A stretch of 16,000 bases of DNA from Owenia fusiformis (GCA_903813345.2 CAIIXF020000399.1:1-16000); one strand, 5' to 3'; shown: positions 10,001 through 14,974, counted from the first letter of the stretch. Numbers and translations: made by a program. Notes: generated from the letters alone by a model not told the origin.

Positions 10001-10322
10001 GTCACCGAAAATAGTGAATACCAAATTCATTTTAGAAATGGAGAACATTTTACATCATGTTCACAAAAAGTATAAAAAAGTTCTTATTGTTGGTGATTTA
10101 AATGAAAATTTGATTGATACAGAGAAGCACCCTATTCATGATTTCTTGATACGCCAAAGATACAGATTACTGTCAGACCCAGCTGTACCAACGACTGAAT
10201 TTGGAACATGTATCGATCATGTTTATGCTAGTCGAACATTACACAATGTAGATGTATGCGTTTTACCTATCTATTACAGCTATCATGAAATGATCAAAGT
10301 AATTATTAGGAATGTTAAGTAA
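1065..10322 (+). CDS. Helentron Rep-helicase-endonuclease polyprotein with two cysteine protease domains
   Basis: This is an uninterrupted frame of 3,085 codons encoding the element's transposition protein, expected to act in the nucleus on single-stranded DNA. Domains in order (residues): 10-residue repeat (about 8-105); basic/coiled-coil segments (170-285); OTU protease (about 545-685); a second cysteine protease-like domain (about 710-900); 18-residue repeats (1126-1323); Cys/His cluster and DUF6570-like segment (1354-1560); Rep with the Helitron_like_N region (1648-2075); PIF1-type helicase (2384-2840); EEP nuclease (2872-3080). All core helicase motifs and the Rep HVH triad region are present, so the protein looks functional. 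The ATG at 1065 has a weak context (C at -3), and the frame is open back to 948 behind a splice acceptor, so the true N-terminus may be longer and spliced. AATAAA occurs at 10329 and 10369. The one oddity is SYH in place of the usual SDH in the last EEP motif. Confidence 0.93.
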   Translation: MHSQPVVVLTVPRITEVLTVPRIETEVLTVPRIETVELTVPEIETEGLTDPEIETVALTVPEIETEMLTVPEIQTEVLTVPKVQAEVQTEIQTEMPNLPKIPYGKQEIPVPLCFNKTILSEVAFSCSTEYMYKNIDTISRTTSNITENNTNHHKVLAEDMEDSLISELATLLIQNTIKKSEKKKLRKLTKFANVSAEVGTVTQPKDILIANCIDTLGKSLKIIHDVNALLTDNNDILRSLLKSEKYLSNKIRRQERSEVIKMKARRKKMERHLKNNETLQPILIKTQKLSRRKLGRLKSNSTSKQQKHVPDSTFRASQPEKHVLPHHDLEQFLSDNTVRVPPIENNDLKILNIDNTETLFKLNIEHCSNRKELKRSKYLSYKSDTTRNKPETKNVPDSENPYFVEIVEQMQDIFAEGCLRVPPVTIHSHSKNNEILSSMNHKYEVKKTEILEADNDDKQFNENVSSKDLQTGTKYKVSQTGGYNPKDNSKDKSKESPDDVTVLKETYSEPIGNFNPLQNQEKVHLCNIHHLKYTPKSNDPVYDNVEIAFMKPKYESLKHIRGDGNCLFRAIAYCITNDENDHTAIRQSIVSHRNDQSCKKYICKTRGITATELENHIKSQNMNRSSVWGTDIEIAAACHLFQTQILTFENTNRWTVFGKTFVNRCMYLDHSSQCHYDVVTDVIDASTNTNPAKNNASAIQIFDQVIEGNMSQNHLMFEGIGQGKQCYANSLSFLLMLQNESHHEINAEFITDVLVRGNILYNSIISQNPTPTGYLEIFDIPKILSFNNKKYTYKSRQQQGYLEYWNYTEEDEDGLTLHEAIEKGLTDYNSCLVTFLNTTTCVMKSKDMYYSFDPHSRNDQGRIDVFGNAIVHMSNSLEKISMFLWNTAESLTDSLINRTNVKHGFSVDGITFEECARANQIQDPVPEAKIQRQTISSKIKCKNDPTKNEALNLTVKKTSREPSCNPSKSIERKSCKRRLNFTEDTDTQPVFDSKQNLVSSTSLQIKQSYVRLCKLKETYGQVMAGNCDKTRHDSTKCTKDETCCSSPITADCKNEDIFSESDKAKLRKMSRSDQKKYKQKIYERHKYSTDKVFRHSKVDQSKQQSKERYGTDELFKQRKIKQGTRKYESDLQLQQKVRQKSKEKYESDLQFQQKVRQQSKVKYESDIDFQQKVRQQSKVKYESDIDFQQKVRQQSKVKYESDIDFQQKVRQQSKVKYESDIDFQQKVRQQSKVKYESDTDFQQKVRQQSKAKYESDLDFQEKVRQQSKAKYESDVDFQQKVKQQSKEKYKSDLDFQQKVRQESQQKYNTDQAFKKNKINQGKQKYITNKTQRENIEKVIHDFKQTIHDGLNYICVVCHRLLFKNQVLLYKENSYSKLSRQDEQKSVSKIYLHKKEISCNQNCTLCNSPKSKSWICQNCHVHFKKGKIPMMSFSNNMSVPSIPPELKDLNVLEQHLVSLRLPFMKIVQLPRGGQSGMNGPVISVSSNAEETIKVLPRPISDEQLFTVKLKRKLEYKGHYLYNLVNISKVKKALEYLKQNNEQYKDIEILDDFVNSIPPEILSEEDKKIYGSKCDLKLTETDCDQDQQETNAEILDKDTRSDIQNIVFDTCMQPDDIAQHIIDTHLDKIYCIAPGESNKPIRILEEKNNEALSFPTLFPNGKNTNAEKREKKLSATKYFGNRLLSADLRFAKNTQYIFYAQYLTELQNIISKVSISLRKITEKSTSGDVVTADDIISKDKSERLCRKNVGHHYLQPIRGTPPYWQHVQKDLFAMIRQLGPPTWFCSFSSADLKWNEVIETILKQNNDPRLPEDITKTERCEFIRDNPVTVARMFDNRWRRFMNDVLKSPAEPIGRIKDMFYRVEFQMRGSPHVHCLIWIEDAPIYGKSKESDVEEFIDRYISCELPDETIDPDLNRLVNEVQTHSKNHSKSCKKNKKASCRFHFPKLPSDRTFIVDDNISDEPTEIIPIKVAEDIIQSLWEFFLSEDYAKMTLTEIFEKAYPGLTMEKYENVIRVLTSKRKKTIFLRRNVQEMWINNYNPDLLKAWEANMDIQYVLDVFSCVVYIVSYISKQERDMSQNLIDAEQEAKEKNASASKLMKMIGYKYMQHREVSAQEAVYRATNLHLKECSRQTVFLPVGNNPIKMSLPISQIRRHKENEQDKIWATSIIERYFARPCNLEFDELCLAEFASMYRVVTYNYDDEVFENQTETSKKIQLRNGLGYIQKRSKSQPAIIRYPKFSKDTNPDEYYHSMLQLFIPHRSDQELRPAQYETFEGYFKCGKIKHGEIFLKVSEIVSKYKCIYDVTGDDLDAAQEQLNEDDTYENAWAQLAPEQELERQECISEYVKPNCDEIDENDMPDIDLKTKIKGNVNCLVELQTDTIPTEEAMKLMRTMNAKQKQVFYLIRKRCLELSWHKKVEPLFLHICGKAGTGKTHLIKCIHYISTHLLRNLLKNPDDLSVLLTSPTGTSAFQINGNTLHSAFRITSRFIPTKYKPLEEKDIAPLKMRLKSLENLIVDEISMVSVRLFNTVRGRLKQIKPGNHPDFGNTSVLAFGDFYQLPPVMQKSLLTSDEPDYNPWGKFKKIELTEIMRQKDDLKYAEFLNRIRILKKGEKLSTEDDEFIREIMKKQIPEDVMRIYSKHVQVNEYNRKRILSYAKSTNNTLYNVKAIDYTKLKGQEWKKTDKPPNHRDDTLSHEIQICVGAHVLLIKNICTADGLANGAFGVVTAIEFENDTDNMPKAVWVKFDNPKVGIKSRYKNKSKSHPDSICIEPYNDEVNGKFMRRQLPLILSYGCTIHKLQGKTCERLAISCANLFTGGQAYVAFSRVTSAEGLYIIDYDPKKIYCDEKTAKALEEMTELDISQYLPHLEIATEHDLTIIYHNTQGLIGHIEDVKCNTDLTSCDIMCLTETWLRHENVYDILEIETFDPPHIVNRKTEIDASRKGGIAIYKKNSLGNLQTSSIISPLDNALTIVKDIAVITLYKSPKIVNTKFILEMENILHHVHKKYKKVLIVGDLNENLIDTEKHPIHDFLIRQRYRLLSDPAVPTTEFGTCIDHVYASRTLHNVDVCVLPIYYSYHEMIKVIIRNVK
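1081..1350 (+). repeat. 30-bp coding minisatellite (10-residue repeat)
   Basis: About eight units of roughly 30 bp encode variants of EVLTVPRIET near the protein N-terminus. They degrade at the right end into short QTE-type units. Each good unit contains cttactgtac. Perfect copies of that word start at 1089, 1116, 1146, 1176, 1236 and 1266, and mutated copies lie at about 1206 and 1296. The period is a multiple of three, so length changes keep the frame. The same word occurs in the minisatellite behind the stop codon, which suggests a DNA-level role in addition to coding. Confidence 0.85.
2697..3120 (+). other. OTU-type cysteine protease domain
   Basis: Residues about 545-685 of the giant protein. 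The signature RGDGNCLFRA gives D563 and the catalytic Cys566. The C-terminal HYDVV supplies His675, which matches the OTU His box. OTU enzymes cleave ubiquitin or polyubiquitin, and the domain is a known accessory of Helentrons. Its substrate in the transposon context is unknown. Protection of the transposase from ubiquitin-dependent turnover or self-processing are both inferences. Confidence 0.88.
3190..3760 (+). other. Second cysteine protease-like domain, C76/USP-like layout
   Basis: Residues about 710-900. A GQGKQCYAN motif places a candidate nucleophile Cys726 with a nearby Gln (oxyanion-hole style). About 130 residues later, YYSFDPHSRNDQG supplies His855 with Asp853 two residues before it. 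This Cys followed by an [Asp/x]-His-Ser-Arg motif is the layout of the papain-fold deubiquitinase family that includes the C76 peptidases. It is not a duplicate of the OTU domain: motif order and sequences differ. The family call comes from motif pattern only and the activity is an inference. Confidence 0.6.
4440..5033 (+). repeat. 54-bp coding tandem repeat (18-residue charged repeat)
   Basis: Eleven in-register 54-bp units start at 4440 and every 54 bp after it. The consensus is KYESDIDFQQKVRQQSKV. Units three to six (4548-4763) encode identical peptides and are almost identical in DNA, whereas the outer units are diverged, as expected for growth from the middle by slippage or unequal exchange. 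Older, weaker units lie upstream (about 4320-4439). The Lys/Gln/Glu-rich pattern suggests extended helix. Similar KY..D..F..KV repeats occur in some other large Helitron-type proteins, but no function is assigned. Confidence 0.9.
5121..5710 (+). other. Cys/His cluster followed by DUF6570-like segment
   Basis: Residues 1354-1560. Pairs CxxC (C1354, C1357), CxxxCxxC (C1398, C1402, C1405) and CxxC (C1415, C1418) with H1419 and H1421 look like one or two zinc-binding modules. They are followed by a segment with PPELKDLNVLEQHLVSLRLPF and QLPRGGQ, the typical core of the DUF6570 region found ahead of Rep in many Helitron proteins. A nucleic acid-binding role is likely but inferred. Confidence 0.7.
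6009..7290 (+). other. Rep (HUH endonuclease) domain with Helitron_like_N
   Basis: Residues about 1648-2075. It starts with FPTLFPNGK, typical of the Helitron_like_N region, and includes PTWFCSFSSAD. The metal-binding HUH motif is H1870-V-H1872 in RGSPHVHCLIW. The catalytic tyrosine pair is Y2062 and Y2066 in YIVSYISK, with three residues between them as in Helitron two-tyrosine Reps. A Cys/His cluster (HSKNHSKSC...CRFHFP) lies between them. This domain nicks one strand and becomes covalently joined to the 5' end. All motifs are intact. Confidence 0.93.
8215..9590 (+). other. PIF1-type superfamily 1B DNA helicase domain
   Basis: Residues about 2384-2840. The Q-motif-like MNAKQKQVF is followed by Walker A GKAGTGKT (2424-2431), Walker B VDEIS (D2514, E2515), motif III GDFYQLPPV (from 2551), LTEIMRQ, motif V region IHKLQGKT (H2793 onward), and motif VI YVAFSRV with arginine finger R2822. 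It provides 5'-3' unwinding to peel the nicked strand. No core motif is missing. Confidence 0.95.
9679..10310 (+). other. C-terminal EEP (apurinic-like) endonuclease domain
   Basis: Residues about 2872-3080. EEP motifs in order are HNTQG (N2878), LTETW (E2905), GDLNE (D3011, N3013) and IDHVY (D3051, H3052), with a final YYSYHE. The last motif is normally SDH; here Asp is replaced by Tyr (Y3073) while His3074 is kept. Such endonucleases are shared with non-LTR retrotransposons and characterise Helentrons. There is no reverse transcriptase anywhere in the frame, which excludes a retrotransposon. Whether the nuclease is active with SYH cannot be judged here. Confidence 0.85.
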
Positions 10323-10432
10323 TTGGTAAATAAACCATTTGGAAGATAGACATTGACTCCAAAAAGATAATAAAATACTGATGCTACACAATGTGAAGTC
10401 CTTACAGTAACTTTTACCCAATCCAAGTTTAG
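10278..10432 (+). repeat. Direct repeat copy 1, gene 3' end and UTR
   Basis: This copy starts within the last codons of the giant gene (SYHEMIKVIIRNVK and stop) and runs into the 3' UTR. It is repeated 246 bp downstream at 10524-10672 with substitutions and small gaps. Shared words include attattaggaatgttaagtaa, taataaa and ccttacagtaac. Confidence 0.85.
10329..10374 (+). promoter_or_regulatory. Candidate polyadenylation signals
   Basis: AATAAA occurs at 10329-10334 and again at 10369-10374, 7 and 47 bases behind the stop codon. Either could end the transposon transcript. AT-rich sequence makes chance occurrence likely, so this is a weak call. Confidence 0.35.
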
Positions 10433-10447
10433 TCTTTACGATACCCT

Positions 10448-10521
10448 TGTAGTCCTTGCTGTACTCTGTAGTCCTTACTGTACTCTAGTCCTTACTGTAC
10501 TCTGTAGTTCTTACTGTACTC
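10448..10521 (+). repeat. 19-bp minisatellite behind the Helentron stop
   Basis: There are four units of tgtagtccttactgtactc (10448, 10467, a 17-bp unit at 10486, and 10503). Three contain the exact word cttactgtac found in the 30-bp array at 1081-1350. It is non-coding and lies between the two copies of the gene's 3' end. Confidence 0.85.
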
Positions 10522-10523
10522 TG

Positions 10524-10672
10524 AGCTACCATGAAATGGTCAAAGTGATTATTAGGAATGTTAAGTAATTATTAGATAACCATGTGCAAGGTGAACATTG
10601 ACATTGAAGATAATAAATACTGACGGTACACAATATTAAATCCTTACAGTAACCTTTACTCGAACAAAGTTT
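10524..10672 (+). repeat. Direct repeat copy 2, with orphan final codons
   Basis: This is the second copy of 10278-10432. Bases 10524-10568 still translate as SYHEMVKVIIRNVK and stop, with two changes at the amino acid or silent level, although no upstream frame leads into it. It marks a partial tandem duplication of the element's 3' end and is not a gene. Confidence 0.85.
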
Positions 10673-10799
10673 ATATGTAAATGTCTCCTCCAGAAAATAT
10701 ACTATTTCAAACATACCACAGAAAGATACTACTAGAAAACAGTTCTATAAGAGACCATGGCAAAATGAAAAACAATACCTGAGAAAACAAGATATATTG
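10673..10799. other. AT-rich non-coding spacer
   Basis: No gene or clear signal is seen here. The real 3' end of the Helentron may lie in or near this stretch. Confidence 0.35.
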
Positions 10800-10948
10800 A
10801 ACAGAAGAGGCCTTAATTTGATTGAATAAATTTATTTTGTGGTAAGATATATTTGTTGATCTTTTTAGATATAGTTGCCACAATTAGTCATATATGTATT
10901 TTATTTGTTACTAATAATGGAATGCAAAAATGAGGTTAGAAAAAGGAG
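10800..10948 (+). repeat. Diverged direct repeat, copy A
   Basis: It aligns with 11271-11437. The shared order is aacagaaga, tttattttg, taagatatat, gttgatct, tagatat, gttgccaca, ttactaataat and gaatg, with insertions in the second copy. Offset is about 470 bp. It is non-coding, and its relationship to the Helentron end is unknown. Confidence 0.65.
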
Positions 10949-11270
10949 TAAGAGGATGTCAACAACCAAAACCCCAAAATATCAAGATAAGTTTAACACA
11001 ATGAAACATTAAACAGAAGATAATCATTTAAAAGAAAACAAATATGTTTGAAAGCAGAACACCAGAATAGTATTATCATTTGATCAGGACAGACCAGTTA
11101 ATATGATAATACACAGCAGGGAGGAAAACAATAAATGACCATTGAAAAAATGAAAAAAAGTATTTAACACAGAAAAGTGAACATAAGAGGAAAAATCAAT
11201 TATTTAAAAAAACACAGATCTACAACAGACTAAACCAGAATAAACAACCGATTATGACAAGAAGAAATCA
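10949..11270. other. A-rich spacer between the direct repeats
   Basis: This is a strongly A-rich plus strand with many short aaaa runs and repeated cagaa/agaaa words. It has no usable frame on either strand and no RNA gene. It may be the rest of an older duplicated unit, since some short words recur on both sides. Confidence 0.35.
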
Positions 11271-11437
11271 TGAACAGAAGATATGAATGATATGCTTTTA
11301 TTTTGTTTTAAGATATATATGTATAGCTAAAGTAGATGTTGATCTTAGATATGGTTGCCACATTAAGTAAGATTGCTTAACAGTTAAGATTGCTTAACAG
11401 TTAAATGTATTCATTACTAATAATAGAATGTAAAAGT
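11271..11437 (+). repeat. Diverged direct repeat, copy B
   Basis: This is the partner of 10800-10948. It contains a perfect 17-bp tandem duplication, gattgcttaacagttaa, at 11371-11387 and 11388-11404, which copy A lacks. Confidence 0.65.
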
Positions 11438-11529
11438 TCAGGTACATCAGCAGTATAGACATACGTATATGAAGTAGAATGAATTAGAGTGAATGAGAAA
11501 GAGCAAAATCTCTCCTAAGGTGAGTACTT

Positions 11530-11795
11530 TATTTAAAGGGATGGGCATTAAAATATGGATTTGATTGAGTGTATTGGGTTGGATTGGTTTTATGTAAAAG
11601 CTGGATTGGGTTAGATTTCTAAAAAATTTGGAATCTCCTGAGTTTAAAACACTCACTTCACCTAGCTTGTTGTGTCTAACGCTTTATACCTCTCTACCAA
11701 GTACAACCTTCCCTGACCCAATCCAACTTTTACATTAAACCAGTCCAACCTAATCTTCTCAGTTCAATCCATATTATAATGCTTACCATTAAAGG
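11530..11795. mobile_element. Long imperfect inverted repeat (fold-back/MITE-like)
   Basis: The left arm, about 11530-11614, and right arm, about 11713-11795, are imperfect reverse complements over about 80 bp. For example, gtaaaagctggattgggtta on the left pairs with acccaatccaacttttac on the right, and aatatggatt pairs with aatccatatt. The loop is about 100 bp. There is no coding capacity. The termini do not match a named family that I can recognise and no target duplication is clear. Confidence 0.6.
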
Positions 11796-12813
11796 CAGGA
11801 ACAGATCTAAAGACAGTATATGGGTTGACAAAATTGCAAGCAATATGTACATTGGAGCTCCAAATCAGTTCCTTATCACTTCAAACATATTATGTTCCAA
11901 ATGATTTATGATATTCTATCAGTATTAACTCCTTCGCCTTATTTATATTAATATGTATTTGTCTTATCTAATATTTCCTTCTATTATGCCCAGGCAGGCG
12001 TTTGAAAGGATATATATTGTAAAATTTTGAAATGAAATAAATATATCTTAATAAAAAAATTATATCAAATGAAGAAGTTATTAAGATTCAAAGTGCAAAC
12101 ATGTAAAAATTCTCAAAAAATCAATGTTGATATCATTACAGAAAAAGTAACACATAAAAATTGGGGATTATTAAGGAATAAATGTAATAAGGAATGATTT
12201 AAGGCCAAAATGTTGTATAATTGAAACATTTTTTCTGTAGATCTGTTTCTCCTTTTAGATTAATTCTCATTTCAATTTTTTTAAATACTGATAATTAAAC
12301 TAAGATAAATCACAACTGCCATTAAAATAATTTTTGACTTGTACATTTCCAAATATCTTTATGAATAAAGGAAATTACAAGAATATTGAATCATAAATGG
12401 CAGGTCAATTTTGCTTCCATCATCACTGAAGAAGAAAACAGATGTCTGTTTTTTACAACTTGAAGTAATACATAAACCCTCATTTATATTTCAGATCTCT
12501 TTCAATCCTAGCCATCTTTTTATTGATTTAGATAGATTTTTGACAATTTAGTCCCAGCAATCTCATTTGCCAATGAAGATGCAGAGAGCCTAATCAGCCA
12601 CCATCAAGTACATCTCGTCAGTGTGGTCCATGGACAGATGATTCATGCCTTCATTTTGAGAACTGATGGCTCATAACTTTGTGTGGCACTTAAAAAGGTG
12701 TTCGATGGGATTTGCTAAGCCACAGCATTGCTTTTTGTCTTGTTAAGCATAAAATTTATTTTGACTCAAATGGTCAATTTGGAGGACTGTTTATCACATA
12801 ATTACTATTTCAG
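11796..12813. other. AT-rich intergenic or intron sequence
   Basis: About 1 kb without a supported gene, RNA or repeat. A run ending in tttatatttcag at 12484-12495 looks like a splice acceptor, but the following sequence is not convincingly coding. The stretch most likely belongs to the intron before the exon at 12814. Confidence 0.45.
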
Positions 12814-12987
12814 GTTATAACTGTCCTGCTGGCACCCGCTTATCCAATGAGTATCCCCGTCCCAGTGAAACATTTGGCAATGAAACAGGGCTCCAGAATG
12901 AGGCAAATTGTACAGAGTGTCCCCATGGCTATTACTGTGATCAGACTGCCCAGACCGCATACATGTATTCAAAGATCTTCAATGCAG
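12814..12987 (+). CDS. Exon of GYYC-repeat cysteine-rich protein (internal, damaged donor)
   Basis: The acceptor ttcag at 12809-12813 opens a phase-1 exon whose reading starts (G)YNCPAGTRLSNEYP and continues through CTECPHGYYC. Spaced Cys pairs with GYxC are typical of GCC2/GCC3 (ephrin-receptor-like) modules found in large secreted or membrane invertebrate proteins. To fit the next exon's phase, it should end with the G at 12987. However, the DNA there reads gcag|ggtaggt, so the first canonical GT is one base too late and would shift the frame. The last module also reads IFNAG, where a Cys would be expected. It is probably an exon of a decaying copy. No upstream exon is visible in the window. 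Confidence 0.65.
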
Positions 12988-13010
12988 GGTAGGTTATACT
13001 GGTAAAACAT

Positions 13011-13052
13011 AAGTGGAACACCTCAAGAACCTCTAAATAAAGTGTTCCACTT
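13011..13052. other. Intronic hairpin
   Basis: aagtggaacac (13011-13021) and gtgttccactt (13042-13052) are perfect 11-bp inverted arms around a 20-base loop. A degenerate further copy of gtgtt..actt follows to about 13118. No function is recognised. Confidence 0.5.
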
Positions 13053-13222
13053 GTGCTCTAAGCCAAATGAGTCACAAGAAAAGTGTTCTATTTGTATATC
13101 AGAGGTGTTTTACTTGACATTTTTTACTGCATGTAATAATTAAGGAAATATCTAGGCGTATTTTGAATGAAAAGTGTATTTTGAACGAAAATCGAGTTGG
13201 TAGTCTTCAAAATACATTTTCA

Positions 13223-13245
13223 TGTCACCAACAGAACTGGTGACA
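13223..13245. other. Intronic hairpin
   Basis: tgtcacca (13223-13230) and tggtgaca (13238-13245) form a perfect 8-bp stem with a 7-base loop. Just upstream, gtgtattttgaa and its complement ttcaaaatacat (about 13172-13218) form another imperfect stem. This is probably incidental or a small MITE remnant. Confidence 0.45.
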
Positions 13246-13396
13246 AATTGTTATAGTCTCTAACTTTTTGGTGGTTGCAGTCAGCAGTTTATGTTTGGAA
13301 TCTTTAACAAATGTAACAAATGGCAGTAGTTGACATTTGCATGTTAATGACTTGTCCTTCAGTTTTCAACATATCAAAAATATGCCTTTGTTTTAG

Positions 13397-13816
13397 GCTA
13401 TTACTGTGGCAACCAACTGCCAAGTGGGGAATGTGACGCAGGGTATAACTGCCCCAGTAGCATTACAACCCCTGACTTCATCATCTGCCCAGAGGGTCAA
13501 TACTGCACTGAAAGCACAGTAAACCAAATCCAGTGCCCAATTGGGACATACAGCAATGTAACTGGACTGAAGAATGATACAAAATGTTTCCCATGTCCTG
13601 GAAACTTTGAGACGGAGGGTTTTTTAAAACCAAGGTGTGATCCTGGAAACTATTGTCCAATAGGCTCAATATGGAGTGGTGCCCGAGCGACTGTCTGCCC
13701 AGTTGGACATTACTGCTCTGAGGGAACTTGCCCAGGTCCTATCCCCAGCAAAACCAACAACTATGTGAACTACACCCAGGATATGAAGTGCTACCTCTGC
13801 CCCCCAACACCTTCAG
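13397..13816 (+). CDS. Exon of GYYC-repeat cysteine-rich protein
   Basis: This exon has acceptor tttttag-type sequence ending at 13396 and donor cag|gtaaat at 13817. It is phase 1 at both ends, with 139 complete codons and no stops. It reads (G)YYCGNQLPSGECDAGYNCP and carries repeated CPxGxYC and GxYCP motifs (CPEGQYC, CPIGTYS, GNYCPIG, CPVGHYC). Possible N-glycosylation sites (NVT, NDT, NYT) fit an extracellular protein. Modules of this type belong to the GCC2/GCC3 or ephrin-receptor-like class, and no specific orthologue is recognised. This is the best-preserved exon of the locus. Confidence 0.85.
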
Positions 13817-14002
13817 GTAAATTCATTGAACCATATCTTACCTGGTCACTGTGATATGAAGAGATTGAAGCTCCATGATTCATTCCAGCTCTAAAACTTG
13901 GCCTGAGCATTTGTGTTTTAAGTCATTTCAAAAAACTGATTTTAAAAGAGAATTAAATCTTAAATGCTCTTAAACACTTATTTCTGAGTGCTCATGTTAC
14001 AG

Positions 14003-14059
14003 GTGATTTTGCTGCAGGCAATTTGTGTAATTCTGGAGTCGATTGGGAGTTTCCACATG
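14003..14059 (+). pseudogene. Probable short or decayed exon of the same gene
   Basis: After the acceptor ttacag (13997-14002), the phase-1 frame reads (G)DFAAGNLCNSGVDWEFPH and ends at a possible donor g|gtatca at 14060. The phase is compatible with both neighbours. The LCxSG word fits the family, but the usual leading YYCP has become DFAA, so at least two expected residues are lost. It is either a minor exon or a relic. Confidence 0.4.
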
Positions 14060-14259
14060 GTATCAATCAGTCAGTTCCTTTAAACAACAGTTACATGAGT
14101 TATTTATCTCTAAGTGACTAGGAGTTCCTTGTCTTTGGGTGATTTGCTCGGTGGTTCAACTTGTCTTTGGAAGCGCAAGCTTATCTTTGGATGGCTAGGG
14201 TTTGGAAGACTCCACCTTATTGGTTTTCAACATTCAACAGATGCTTTGTTTTACTGTAG

Positions 14260-14424
14260 GTTACTACTGCCCTAGTGGTGCTGTCAACTACACTTACTAT
14301 GAGTGTCTCAGTGGACACTACTGTCCAGATGGCACTGAGGCATGTCACCAGTACCCATGTGCAGCTGGGAAATACAACAACATATCTCATCGTACTAAAG
14401 TTGAAGACTGCTTAGATTGTCCAG
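14260..14424 (+). CDS. Exon of GYYC-repeat cysteine-rich protein
   Basis: The acceptor tgtag (14255-14259) opens a phase-1 exon reading (G)YYCPSGAVNYTYYECLSGHYCPDG. It continues with CAAGKYNNISH and CLDCP, and ends with cag|gttggt at 14425, a weaker donor than usual. It has 54 complete codons and no stops. Module structure matches the exon at 13397. Read without splicing, the frame stops shortly after 14440, so splicing is required for continuation. Confidence 0.8.
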
Positions 14425-14658
14425 GTTGGTACTGTTTCTTTTATTAAATTATGTATTTTATTGAATCTGGGAAAACTCATCTTGTAAAAACTATGAACGT
14501 GCAGTTTAAAAAATAATAAAATTGACAGTAGAGATATTTTGAGGAGGAAACTGATACAAATATTGTTATCATATAAATTGTAATCTCAATTGGATATTTT
14601 CTCATTCTTCCTCTTCTGTCTTGCGTTTCTGTGATCATATTACTCCATTTTCATTCAG

Positions 14659-14881
14659 GTGGACAGTACTGTGAATAAACAGGCCTGACAACTTCAACTG
14701 GCCAATGTAAAGCAGTTTATTATTATACTGGTAGGTCTGCAACTGCGTGACCAGAGAATACTGCCCTGAAGGATCCATTGTGCTACTGATTATTTAGGAG
14801 TAATGTCTGGTGAGTGTTTCGGAGGATATTACTGAACATCATTAGCTACTATGCCTAACCCCAGTAATGATGGTACCACTG
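14659..14881 (+). pseudogene. Decayed exon of the GYYC-repeat gene
   Basis: After the acceptor ttcag (14654-14658), the expected frame begins (G)GQYCE but meets TAA at once. It then resumes as family-like sequence (TGLTTSTGQCKAVYYYTG), with further stops at about 14750 and in the following 70 bases. A frameshift is needed to reach EYCPEGSIV. The end again looks like the family (GGYY, stop, ...PNPSNDGTTG) and stops at a plausible phase-1 donor g|gtatga at 14882. Several independent disabling changes show it is not translated as such. Confidence 0.85.
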
Positions 14882-14974
14882 GTATGAATAAATCAAAAAT
14901 GTTTATGTCACAGAAAAATATAACTAGTGAGACCAATTGCATGACAGTTATACGGGTTGTCAAATGGCATTGTG

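Larger units (their letters stand above)
932..10672 (+). mobile_element. Helentron (Helitron2-like) transposon, ends unresolved
   Basis: The element is identified by its protein, which has an HUH Rep nuclease with two candidate tyrosines fused to a PIF1-type helicase. An added EEP endonuclease and OTU protease are the hallmark of Helentrons as against plain Helitrons. The limits given are those of the outermost copies of the shared motif cttactgtac and of the 3' duplication. True termini were not found: I see no convincing TC...CTRR Helitron ends, and Helentron ends (short asymmetric terminal repeats, insertion between T and T) cannot be called from one copy. The frame is intact, so the copy may be autonomous and young. 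Confidence 0.8.

Noticed and set aside
9679-10310. Non-LTR retrotransposon judged from the EEP endonuclease
   Set aside because: No reverse transcriptase is present, and the EEP is fused in frame to Rep and helicase, as in Helentrons.
10323-12813. Possible tRNA or other structured RNA in the AT-rich flank
   Set aside because: No A/B-box pair or cloverleaf was recognised by eye. A covariance-model scan would be needed to exclude one fully.
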